This document shows positions 24,932 to 33,520 of a stretch of 64,000 nucleotides of DNA, piece after piece. Within the stretch, counting starts at the first letter, position 1. Every line of letters begins with the position of its first letter. Below the pieces are notes generated by a model. That model saw only the letters and a program-made list of their open reading frames with translations, was not told where the DNA came from and ran no database searches. The translations under genes and the position numbers were made by a program. The stretch comes from Bacillota bacterium (GTDB taxonomy: Bacteria; Bacillota; Clostridia; Lachnospirales; Lachnospiraceae), in contig JAEZZO010000052.1 of the NCBI GenBank assembly GCA_023418475.1, positions 124,001 to 188,000 on the forward strand, in the 5' to 3' direction.

Positions 24932-26347
24932 ATGAAACTTATTTTTGAAAAAAGTAAACCCGGCCGAAAGCTTAACATACTTCCTCCCTGTGATGTAGAT
25001 TTGTACGAGCCAGATATAAGGAGAAAGACAAAGCCAAGGCTTCCGGAGCTGTCTGAAAATGATTTAAGCAGACATTATACGGAGCTGATGAAAAGAACCT
25101 TCGGTGTAAATGATGGATTTTATCCGCTTGGTTCCTGTACTATGAAATATAATCCGAAAATAAATGAAGAGACTGCTGCACTACCTGGTTTTACCGGAAT
25201 TCATCCGCTACAGCCGCAAGAAACAGTTGCCGGATGTATTGAGGTGATGGAGCTTACGGAACAATATCTCAGAGAAATAACAGGAATGGATGCGGTGTCG
25301 TTGCAGCCTGCGGCAGGAGCGCATGGTGAATTTACAGGACTTATGCTGATGAAGGCTTACCATGAGAGCAGAGGAGATTATAGAAGGAAGAGAATTATTG
25401 TTCCGGATTCGGCACATGGAACCAATCCGGCAAGTGCCGTGATGGCAGGTTTTGAGGTAATTAGTATCAGTTCCGGACCGGACGGATGTATCGATCTGCA
25501 TTCCTTACAGGCAGCTTGTAAGGAAGAAATTGCCGGATTAATGCTGACAAATCCCAATACGCTGGGACTGTTCGACAAGAATATTCTGGAGATTACCAGA
25601 ATCGTTCATCAGGCAGGTGGTTTATGTTATTATGACGGAGCGAACCTGAATGCAGTTCTTGGAATCGTAAGGCCGGGTGACATGGGCTTTGATTGCGTTC
25701 ACGTAAACCTTCATAAATCTTTTTCCACCCCGCATGGGGGCGGTGGACCAGGAAGTGGTCCGGTAGGCTGTAAGGAGTTCTTAAAGCAATTTCTACCGAA
25801 TCCAACGGTAGAAGAGGGAGCATTCATCTGCAACGAGGCAACAATTGGAAAAGTTCGTTCTTTTTATGGTAATTTTCTTGTAGCAGTAAAGGCTCTTACT
25901 TACATTCTAACCCTTGGAGGGGATGGTCTTCCACAGGTCGCAGAAAATGCTGTCTTAAATGCTAATTATGTCATGATTAAGCTATCGGAGCTATTTCCGG
26001 CTGCTTATCCGAGTAGATGTATGCATGAGTTTGTCATGAATTTATCCGATTTAAAGGAGAAGACCGGTGTGTCTGCGCTGGATGCTGCAAAAGGTCTGTT
26101 AGACCTTGGCATTCATCCGCCTACCATGTATTTCCCTCTGATCGTGCATGAAGCATTAATGCTAGAGCCCACCGAAACAGAAGCGAAGGAAACCCTGGAC
26201 CAGTGTATTGAGGCCTTTCGGATAATTTATGAGAAAGCCTGCGAGCACCCGGAGGAGCTGCATACGGCTCCGCATCATGCTACGATTGGCAGGCCGGATG
26301 AGGTGAAGGCGGCAAGAACACCGGTTATCAATTATTTTGCTGGTTAG
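24932..26347 (+). CDS. gcvPB: Glycine dehydrogenase (decarboxylating) subunit 2
   Basis: 471 residues. It has LPELSENDLSRHYTELMKR, FYPLGSCTMKYNPKINE, VSLQPAAGAHGEFTGLMLM, DSAHGTNPASAVMAGFEV, YYDGANLNAVLG and the PLP-lysine segment VHVNLHKSFSTPHGGGGPGSGP. The C-terminal tail has APHHATIGRPDEVKAAR. It decarboxylates glycine onto lipoyl-H protein. A 147-nt spacer with repeat F follows before lpd. Confidence 0.96.
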   Translation: MKLIFEKSKPGRKLNILPPCDVDLYEPDIRRKTKPRLPELSENDLSRHYTELMKRTFGVNDGFYPLGSCTMKYNPKINEETAALPGFTGIHPLQPQETVAGCIEVMELTEQYLREITGMDAVSLQPAAGAHGEFTGLMLMKAYHESRGDYRRKRIIVPDSAHGTNPASAVMAGFEVISISSGPDGCIDLHSLQAACKEEIAGLMLTNPNTLGLFDKNILEITRIVHQAGGLCYYDGANLNAVLGIVRPGDMGFDCVHVNLHKSFSTPHGGGGPGSGPVGCKEFLKQFLPNPTVEEGAFICNEATIGKVRSFYGNFLVAVKALTYILTLGGDGLPQVAENAVLNANYVMIKLSELFPAAYPSRCMHEFVMNLSDLKEKTGVSALDAAKGLLDLGIHPPTMYFPLIVHEALMLEPTETEAKETLDQCIEAFRIIYEKACEHPEELHTAPHHATIGRPDEVKAARTPVINYFAG

Positions 26348-26396
26348 TGGTAGCAGGAATGTAACAACTAAGCCTTCAGATAAATTCCGCTACTGT

Positions 26397-26441
26397 GTAT
26401 CCGGATAATGCTCCTACTCGAAAGCATTTACCGGATATACA
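26397..26441 (+). repeat. Repeat F copy 1
   Basis: A GTATCCGG (26397-26404)/CCGGATATAC (26431-26440) stem encloses TGCTCCTACTCGAAAGCATTTA. Most of 26408-26441 matches 49205-49239 downstream of cbiL. Confidence 0.4.
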
Positions 26442-26494
26442 ATGCGTAACTTACCTGGAGGCTGAATTTTTATGCGGGAAAGAGGAAGGGTACG

Positions 26495-27928
26495 ATGGAA
26501 AGATATAATTTAATTATTATCGGAGCCGGACCAGCCGGTTATGAAAGTGCCATTTATGCTGCAAAATGCGGCTTGAAGACAATGGTGATTGAAAAATCAC
26601 AGGCAGGAGGCACCTGTCTTAACAAAGGCTGCATCCCGGCAAAAACATTACTTCAGTGTGCGCATACCTATAGTGGCGCAGTAAATTCTGAAAAATTCGG
26701 AGTTTTTCATACGGACATATCCTATGACGAGGAAAAGTTTTATGAATATAAAGATCAGGTTACGAGTAAATTGCGTGAGGGTGTGGAACTGCTTCTGAAG
26801 CAGAATGGTGTATTTCTATGCCGTGGTACAGCTAGGATCATATCCTCCTTGGAGGTTGAAGTGGAAGGTGAGGAGGGTAAGACCTGCTATAGCGCGGATC
26901 ATATTCTAATTGCATCCGGATCCTATCCATTTGTTCCGCCCATACCTGGGGCTGATCTACCAGGGGTGTTTACCAGCGATGGTTTATTTGAAAATGCGGG
27001 AGATTATAAACGTATTGTTATTATCGGAGGTGGGGTAATTGGCATGGAATTTGCAGAGTATTTTACTGCTTTGCAAAAAGAAGTGATAGTCATAGAGGCA
27101 CTTGATCGGATTCTTGCTGGGATGGAGAAAGAAATCTCACAGAGTCTTTCGATGATTATGAAAAAAAGAGGAACTAAAATTCATACCGCGGCAACCGTAA
27201 AGGAAATAAAAGTTTCTGAGCCTCTTTCAGTAGAAAAGGAAGTAAAAACTTCTGAGCCTCTATTGGTAGAGTTCCAAGATAAAAACGGATTACAGAGCGT
27301 ATGCTGTGATGCGGTACTTGTTGCAGTCGGCCGGCGTTCGGCAACAGACGGGCTATGGTCGGAAGAAGTAGATATTAAAACCAGTCGAGGAACTATTCTG
27401 ATTGATAAGGAAGGCAGAACATCGGTACCTGGAATTTGGGCGGCAGGTGATGTGGCACAGGGAATTATGCTGGCACACTACGCAGCCGCAGCAGCCTGCA
27501 ACGTAGTGGATGCAATTTGTGGGAAGAAGCCGGGAAGGGATTTATCCCTTGTACCGAGCTGTGTTTATACGGAGCCGGAAATCGCCTGTTGCGGCTTAAC
27601 AGAAGCCGAAGCAACTGCTCTTGGGATACCGGTTAAGTGCGGAAAATACGGCACGCTGGCAAACAGCAGAAGTATGATTTCTGCTGATGACAGAGGCTTT
27701 ATTAAGCTGGTTGTGAATGCTGAAACAGACAGAATCCTTGGGGCACAGCTAATGTGCTCTAGAGCATCCGATATGATAATGGAGCTGGCGGCGGCGATAA
27801 CAAATGGGCTGACTGTGCATGACCTGGCAAATACAATTCATCCGCATCCCTCTTATTGCGAGGCGGTGCTTGAGGCAGCAGAAGATGTGAATGGAATGGC
27901 AATTCATATACCGCCGAAAAGAAGATAA
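26495..27928 (+). CDS. lpdA: Dihydrolipoyl dehydrogenase (glycine cleavage L protein)
   Basis: 477 residues. FAD-binding IIGAGPAGYESAIYAAKCG, redox disulfide GGTCLNKGCIPAKTLL, second Rossmann motif IVIIGGGVIGMEFAEYFTAL, WAAGDVAQGIMLAHYAAAA, and C-terminal interface IHPHPSYCEAVLEAAEDV with the catalytic His/Glu pair. It reoxidises dihydrolipoyl-GcvH with NAD. A 36-bp tandem duplication (27202-27237 and 27238-27273) adds twelve residues (EIKVSEPLSVEK then EVKTSEPLLVEF) in the NAD domain. GAGGAAGGG precedes the ATG. Confidence 0.95.
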   Translation: MERYNLIIIGAGPAGYESAIYAAKCGLKTMVIEKSQAGGTCLNKGCIPAKTLLQCAHTYSGAVNSEKFGVFHTDISYDEEKFYEYKDQVTSKLREGVELLLKQNGVFLCRGTARIISSLEVEVEGEEGKTCYSADHILIASGSYPFVPPIPGADLPGVFTSDGLFENAGDYKRIVIIGGGVIGMEFAEYFTALQKEVIVIEALDRILAGMEKEISQSLSMIMKKRGTKIHTAATVKEIKVSEPLSVEKEVKTSEPLLVEFQDKNGLQSVCCDAVLVAVGRRSATDGLWSEEVDIKTSRGTILIDKEGRTSVPGIWAAGDVAQGIMLAHYAAAAACNVVDAICGKKPGRDLSLVPSCVYTEPEIACCGLTEAEATALGIPVKCGKYGTLANSRSMISADDRGFIKLVVNAETDRILGAQLMCSRASDMIMELAAAITNGLTVHDLANTIHPHPSYCEAVLEAAEDVNGMAIHIPPKRR

Positions 27929-27974
27929 GAAGGAATTACTGGTCAGTGAACAGAAACAAGAAGGAGTAAAAAGA

Positions 27975-28964
27975 GTGAAATACATCGATGTAACCTCAAC
28001 CGATCCATCCGTCAATCTGGCCCTGGAGCAGTATGTTTTCGATACGCTATCCAAGGACGAGGACTTTTTCCTGCTATGGCAGAATGATAACTCCATTATT
28101 ATTGGAAAGAACCAAAATACGCATATGGAGATCAATTCGGAATATGTGAAGCAGAACGGGATAAAGGTAGTGCGCAGGCTTTCGGGCGGTGGGGCCGTTT
28201 ATCATGATCTTGGTAATCTGAATTTTACCTTTATTGTAAAGGAAGGCAGCAGGCAATATGATTTTTCGAAATTCTGCAAGCCTGTAATAAAGGCACTCGA
28301 TAAGCTTGGTGTAAAAGCAGAAGTAAACGGAAGAAACGACATGATAATTGACGGAAAGAAATTTTCCGGAAATGCTCAGTATTTTAAGAATGGGAAGATC
28401 ATGCATCATGGCACATTGATGTATAATTCCAATCTTGAGGTCTTAAGTGGTGCACTACAGGTTAATGTTGAAAAAATTGCTGCCAAGGGTGTAAAGAGCG
28501 TGAAAAGCCATGTAACCAATATCAAGCCTTATATGAAGGATGACAATATCCCGATCTTGGAATTTAAGAGGCTGCTTTTGGAAAACATGTTTGCCGAAAA
28601 TGATTTGGAGAGCTACGCTCTTACCTCATTCGACTGGAATCAGATCAGTAAGCTGGCGGAGGAAAGATACGCCGCTTGGGAATGGAATTACGGAAAATCT
28701 CCAGATTATGAAATCCGCAGGCAGAAACGCTATGAAGGCTGCGGGCAGATTGAGATTTGTATGAATATCCGCAGCGGAATTATTACTGATTTTGATCTGT
28801 TCGGCGATTTTTTTTCCTATGAGGATAAGGAAGAACTTCTCAGGGCGATTATTGGTAGCAGGTTGAGCGAGGAGAATATAAAAGATAGGCTCGAAGGTAT
28901 TGAGGTCGGAAGATTTATTCATAATTTTACAAAAGAGGATCTAATATGTCTGCTTCTAGCATAA
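27975..28964 (+). CDS. lplA: Lipoate--protein ligase
   Basis: 329 residues. The N-terminal ligase domain has SVNLALEQYVFD, SIIIGKNQNTHMEIN, VVRRLSGGGAVYHDLGNLNFTF and NDMIIDGKKFSGNAQY with the conserved Lys. The C-terminal accessory domain begins about residue 245 (YGKSPDYEIRRQKRY). GTG 27975 is chosen: AAGGAG (27961-27966) lies 8 nt upstream, and the protein then begins MKYIDVTSTDPS. The frame is open back to 27891 but overlaps lpd. It supplies lipoylated GcvH, closing the set. Confidence 0.93.
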   Translation: MKYIDVTSTDPSVNLALEQYVFDTLSKDEDFFLLWQNDNSIIIGKNQNTHMEINSEYVKQNGIKVVRRLSGGGAVYHDLGNLNFTFIVKEGSRQYDFSKFCKPVIKALDKLGVKAEVNGRNDMIIDGKKFSGNAQYFKNGKIMHHGTLMYNSNLEVLSGALQVNVEKIAAKGVKSVKSHVTNIKPYMKDDNIPILEFKRLLLENMFAENDLESYALTSFDWNQISKLAEERYAAWEWNYGKSPDYEIRRQKRYEGCGQIEICMNIRSGIITDFDLFGDFFSYEDKEELLRAIIGSRLSEENIKDRLEGIEVGRFIHNFTKEDLICLLLA

Positions 28965-29123
28965 AAAAATGAATTATAGTTATAAAAATGTCATATATCT
29001 AGAATAACGCTTAGTGTGTTCAGGCTAGATACCTTTGTTCCGGACTGTGTTAATCGCTTTAGTATGAAGGACTGTTCAAGAATAAAGTCAGTCTGCGTTA
29101 CGATATAAAAAAGGGAAATTAAA

Positions 29124-29152
29124 TTGACTTCTATTAATTGGTATAATATAAT
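29124..29152 (+). promoter_or_regulatory. Sigma-A-type promoter upstream of the secreted repeat protein
   Basis: TTGACT (29124-29129), 17 bp, TATAAT (29147-29152). The predicted start is about 70 nt before ATG 29226. Confidence 0.7.
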
Positions 29153-29225
29153 AAAAAAATACATATTTAGGAATAATGTGTAAATACAAGTATACCAATA
29201 TTTTTAATAATGGAAGGAGATATAT

Positions 29226-30224
29226 ATGAAGAAATTTAGTATTGTTATCATTACCTCTTTATTAATTATTAATGCTGGTACTATATGCCTTAATAATGCT
29301 AGAGATATTAAAGGGGAGTATGCTGGCAGTATTAATTCGAATACAAAACTTAGTGTAATGAATAGTAATGTAGAAAAAATGTTATCTGTAAACATACCCA
29401 ACCATAAATCCTCAAAAATTATAATGGTAAATACGAAATCCGTAAAGGGTACTGGAACAAAAGGCATTATATCTGCAAAAGAAATAGGAAAATTTACGTT
29501 AGAGCTTATTAACACTACTGGAAATTGGGGAAATATAGAGCCTTTTTTCCCATATATGACATCAGACCAGATTAAAGAGGTAGTGGATATATATATTCAA
29601 AAAGCTGGAAATACGAAGCAGGTAAAAGATGATTTATCAAGGTATATAGGAAAAGAACCTAAAAAATTGAAAAGAAAAAAATTAACTAGAGGGATAGTTG
29701 ATAAACGTGCAATAGAGGTATTGGAATTAACAGCGAATTGGGGTTATATCACACCATTGCTACCATACATGACTGCTGAAGCAGTTGATGAATGTGTCAT
29801 ATTATATCAGCAGAAAACCGGGGATAAGAAGTTCCCAAAAGAAGCTTCCTCTTATATTAGTGGGAAGTTGAAGAGTAATATAAACGATAATAATAGTATT
29901 TTGGCAAACGAAGCAATAAACAAGAATGGCAATATTGATTTTTCATTGTTACCTAAAATGAAAAAGAGTGAAGTGGATAAATTAGCTATTATATATATAA
30001 ATACAACAGGAGATTTTAGCTATGTATATAATTTAAGACAGTATATGAGTACAAAAGGCATAGATAAAGCGGTTACGGCATATATGAAAAAAAGCACCGA
30101 CTATGGAATAGTCGGTGCAATGTTGGAATTTATGAGTAAGGAAGCAAGTAAAGCTTTGGCTAAAAAGTATTTTGAGGATAATAAAAATGGTAAGTATGAA
30201 TGGATTTATGAGCCTTATATGTAA
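29226..30224 (+). CDS. Secreted protein with tandem helical repeats, function unknown
   Basis: 332 residues. A signal peptide-like start (KKFSIVIITSLLIINAGTIC) is followed by repeats of about 65 residues: LINTTGNWGNIEPFFPYMTSDQIKEVV (from ~93), LTANWGYITPLLPYMTAEAVDECV (from ~172), a diverged NGNIDFSLLPKMKKSEVDKLA (from ~237) and TTGDFSYVYNLRQYMSTKGIDKAV (from ~260). The recurring core is G-N/D-x2-x-I-x-P-x-L-P-Y-M-T/S followed by an amphipathic helix. I know similar units only loosely, from tails of Gram-positive cell-surface and M56-type proteins; no catalytic motif is seen. A good GGAAGGAG site and its own promoter support a real gene. Confidence 0.6.
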   Translation: MKKFSIVIITSLLIINAGTICLNNARDIKGEYAGSINSNTKLSVMNSNVEKMLSVNIPNHKSSKIIMVNTKSVKGTGTKGIISAKEIGKFTLELINTTGNWGNIEPFFPYMTSDQIKEVVDIYIQKAGNTKQVKDDLSRYIGKEPKKLKRKKLTRGIVDKRAIEVLELTANWGYITPLLPYMTAEAVDECVILYQQKTGDKKFPKEASSYISGKLKSNINDNNSILANEAINKNGNIDFSLLPKMKKSEVDKLAIIYINTTGDFSYVYNLRQYMSTKGIDKAVTAYMKKSTDYGIVGAMLEFMSKEASKALAKKYFEDNKNGKYEWIYEPYM

Positions 30225-30356
30225 ATTAGATTTATTAGAGCCACCCTATACACTGGAGCATTATAGGGATGTTCTGCTATTCAACACTGACAGAGGTGGA
30301 CATGCTGATTTGTAAAGCTTCCAATTTGTGAAATAAGGCTGCCGGTAGAACCTATG

Positions 30357-30420
30357 GCTTAAATAAGATGCTGCTGCAAAAATTAAACATAAAATTTTTG
30401 CGGCAGCATCTTATTTAAGC
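30357..30420. repeat. 28-bp near-perfect palindrome (bidirectional terminator or mobile hairpin)
   Basis: Arms 30357-30384 and 30393-30420 are complementary with one mismatch around an 8-nt loop, beginning GCTTAAATAAGATGCTGC. No T-tract follows on the + strand. The rest of the 30225-30898 spacer carries a tiny frame with a good site near 30624 (GGAGGAGG then MKNKAEEG, stop) and A/T-rich sequence that may be decayed coding DNA, but I recognise nothing. Confidence 0.6.
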
Positions 30421-30898
30421 TAGGAGTAAGCTCATATAGTGTACTTTCATTTGCTCATGACAAAAGAAAGGCCGCTTTACATACTTCTTTGATAAAATGT
30501 ATTTCAAAATATCATGAATACTACATTATTACTCGACTTACAATTAAAAAGGATTATAGGTATATAATCAGTGTATAACGAAGATATGTCTATGCAGCAT
30601 CGGGAATAACTTAAGGAGGAGGAATGAAAAATAAAGCGGAAGAAGGATAATTCGGTCTGGGAAAAATTCTTCCAATACTGAGACTTGATGTTCAGTTACA
30701 TTTTGCGTACAGCATGATGATAATATTTTTATTTTATGGAAAACAATTGAAGATTTCTTGTGAAATGACACGTTTTAATAGGATAGCAGGAAAAAAATTA
30801 AGTCTATAAGATAAAATTTATAAAAACTTTAACATTTTCTAAGGATTAATTGGTAAAAGACTGCTAAAATGAAATAAATTATTTCAATTGGAGGGCTT

Positions 30899-33502
30899 AT
30901 GAGAACAAAGTATATTTTTAAATTAGTTTTGATGAATATGCTGGCCGTTATGCTGGCTTTCGGATTTTTTACGAGTGATGCGAAAGCAGAAACATCAAAT
31001 AACGTCAGTGCAATCATTGATTTAACCGGAATTATGAGAGATAGCTCCGGAAATTCTGTAATAGGCAGTAAATACGTAACCAGGGAAGAGCTGGCCCAGA
31101 TGCTCGTTCAAGCTTCCCCCTATGTGCAGGATGTAAAAGGTACAAATAAACTCAAATTATTCAGCGATGTACAGAAAGACAGTAAAAAGGGAGTTTACAT
31201 TCAGATAGCTGTTACGAAAGGCTACATGAGCGGATATCTGGGAGGTAAGTTCAAACCGGAAAACACAGTTACCTTAAAGGAAGCAGTTTATGGAACACTG
31301 GGTATACTTGGCTATACCAATGATGATTTTACAGGAAAATTATCCGACGCAAGATACGAGGCTTTTAAAGAAGCAGGATTAAGTAAAAATCTAGCCTGTG
31401 GGGAAGCAGACAAATTAACAAAAAAGGATTGCGAAATATTATTTTATAATCTTTTGAATGCGAAACAGAAATCCGGTACAATTTATGCAACAGTTCTTGG
31501 TTATTCTGTAAAATCTGATAACGAGGTTGATTATCAGTCCATTCTGACAAAAAAATCTAAAGGTCCCTTTATAGCGGAAGCCGGTTGGGAGAAAAAGCTT
31601 AGTGGCAAGCTCTCTTCCTATACTATTTTGTTGAATGATAAGAAAGCATCCGTTAAGGATATCAAGAATAACTGCATCGTATATTATGCAGATCAGGCGA
31701 AAAAAATATGGGCTTATAACAGGAAGATATATGGTATGCTGGAAAGTATCACCTTCGAGCAGGATCAGCCGCAGCAACTTAGTGTGGCAGGAAGCAGTTA
31801 TGTCGTTGAGAAGCCTCAAATTATGAAAGATTCTCTAAGAACGGATGGTATCCAGAAAGGTACAATGGTTATACTTTTACTTGGCAGGGATAATAAGGTA
31901 TCTGGTATACTTCCGATTAAAACAGCACTTGCTTCTGATAATCTTACAAAGCTAGGCTCTTTGAAGCTTAAAAATGCAACGGTATATAAAAATGAATCAG
32001 AAGCAGTCGTGAAGGACTTACATAAGAATGATGTTGTTTACTATTCGACAAAATTAAATACAGTTTGGGCTTTTGACAAAAAAATATATGGGATTTTAGA
32101 CAGTATTACCTGGAACAACACAGATGCGCAGGCATTAACGGTAGCAGGAACAAGCTATAGCGTTCAGAATGCGTCTGAGATGAAGAAGGAAATCAAGAAA
32201 GCCTCCATACAGAGCGGAGACCCTGTCATTCTATTATTTGGATGGGATGAGAAAGTAGCTAAGGTTGTAAAGCTTTCCAGCGTGGTAGCCGAAGGTATCT
32301 GGGAAAATGATATGGGCTTTGATATTGGTCGCAGTACTATTTATAAGGATGGTGTTAAGATAAAAGGTTCTGAAATTGAGAACTCGGATGTAATTTATTA
32401 TTCAAAAGAGCTGCAAACTTTGTGGGTATATCGGAAAAAAGCGTATGGTGTATTGAATTCAGGAAGTCCCAAGCTGTCTTTACCGGAATCAGTCAATGTT
32501 GCCGGTGTGACCTATAAACTGGATCAGATTCCTGTTAATTTCTCTGCGACTACGACAGGTAACGCTGAAGATTTGATGGAATATGCATGGGGCAAGAGAC
32601 TGCAAGATAATGGCATAAAAGAAGGAGATAATGTTGTAATATTATTCGGTTACAACGGAAAGGTTGCGGATATACGGAAAGCGGATAAAATGCCAGTATC
32701 ATTTGCAGGCTATGTATTAAGTGTAGATAAAAAGGTTGTAACAGATGAAAAACAAAACAGCAGTGTATCACAGGTAATTCATGTAATTGATACGGAAGGT
32801 ATTACCCGTGATTTCCAGTGTACGGATAATTCAATCGCAAAGGGTATGGTTGTGGAAGTAAACTTTAAGGATGGCACTCCTGTGATAACAAAAGCTACTG
32901 TATCCTCAAGTAGTGTACCAAATAATATTACTTCCTACAGTTTGTCCGGAGATGCCCGTATCCTGGATGTAAAGGATCAAAGCTTTTCACAATTAACAAA
33001 GAATGAACTCAGGGAATCGAACTGGAATGCATCGAATGTACTTTATTATAAGGTAAACAGTTCCAATGAAATTACCGATTTAATTCTTAATAATGCTTCT
33101 AATGCATTATATCAGTACATGGTATTTAATACTCCAACAAGTGCCGGGAACAACAATGGAGTTCAGCTCAATGTTATAACAAATCAGGGAGCAAAGACAC
33201 TTGCACTTGATACTTACAGCTGGGATATTAATCCTGGTCCAAAAGCCGTAGAAATTGAGAATGGTACTATAAAGGATCTGAAGAATCTGGATAAATTCCG
33301 CATCTCCTATATCAGCGGAAAACAGGCAAATGCAGATAATACCGTTTACCGGATTGCAGATGATGTATTAGTTTGCTTCTATAAGAACGGAGAGTATTAC
33401 AAAGGAAGTTTTGATGATATTGCGACTACGAAAAGTAGTTATATCTACGCATATATGCTGCAATCGCAGGGACCTGTACAGATTATCATAGTGATGGTAT
33501 AA
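30899..33502 (+). CDS. S-layer-homology domain surface protein with three ~110-residue repeats
   Basis: 867 residues. Signal peptide (ends about TSDAKA, residue 30), SLH-type region about 55-170 (VTREELAQMLVQ, YIQIAVTKGYMSGYLGGKFKPENTVTLKEAVYGTLGIL), then three tandem units starting near 244, 362 and 481. Each has a hydrophobic VYYS/A-x-x-x-x-x-W-A/V-Y/F-x-K-I/A-YG-I/M-L core, a VAGxxY-x-V segment and a VILLFGxxxKV end. SLH domains bind pyruvylated wall polymer, so it should be anchored outside the cell. It is 18 nt upstream of the MacA-like gene, so it may be an envelope partner of that efflux system. AGGGCTT with GGAGG precedes the ATG. Confidence 0.75.
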   Translation: MRTKYIFKLVLMNMLAVMLAFGFFTSDAKAETSNNVSAIIDLTGIMRDSSGNSVIGSKYVTREELAQMLVQASPYVQDVKGTNKLKLFSDVQKDSKKGVYIQIAVTKGYMSGYLGGKFKPENTVTLKEAVYGTLGILGYTNDDFTGKLSDARYEAFKEAGLSKNLACGEADKLTKKDCEILFYNLLNAKQKSGTIYATVLGYSVKSDNEVDYQSILTKKSKGPFIAEAGWEKKLSGKLSSYTILLNDKKASVKDIKNNCIVYYADQAKKIWAYNRKIYGMLESITFEQDQPQQLSVAGSSYVVEKPQIMKDSLRTDGIQKGTMVILLLGRDNKVSGILPIKTALASDNLTKLGSLKLKNATVYKNESEAVVKDLHKNDVVYYSTKLNTVWAFDKKIYGILDSITWNNTDAQALTVAGTSYSVQNASEMKKEIKKASIQSGDPVILLFGWDEKVAKVVKLSSVVAEGIWENDMGFDIGRSTIYKDGVKIKGSEIENSDVIYYSKELQTLWVYRKKAYGVLNSGSPKLSLPESVNVAGVTYKLDQIPVNFSATTTGNAEDLMEYAWGKRLQDNGIKEGDNVVILFGYNGKVADIRKADKMPVSFAGYVLSVDKKVVTDEKQNSSVSQVIHVIDTEGITRDFQCTDNSIAKGMVVEVNFKDGTPVITKATVSSSSVPNNITSYSLSGDARILDVKDQSFSQLTKNELRESNWNASNVLYYKVNSSNEITDLILNNASNALYQYMVFNTPTSAGNNNGVQLNVITNQGAKTLALDTYSWDINPGPKAVEIENGTIKDLKNLDKFRISYISGKQANADNTVYRIADDVLVCFYKNGEYYKGSFDDIATTKSSYIYAYMLQSQGPVQIIIVMV

Positions 33503-33520
33503 GGAAAGGAAACAATTTTC

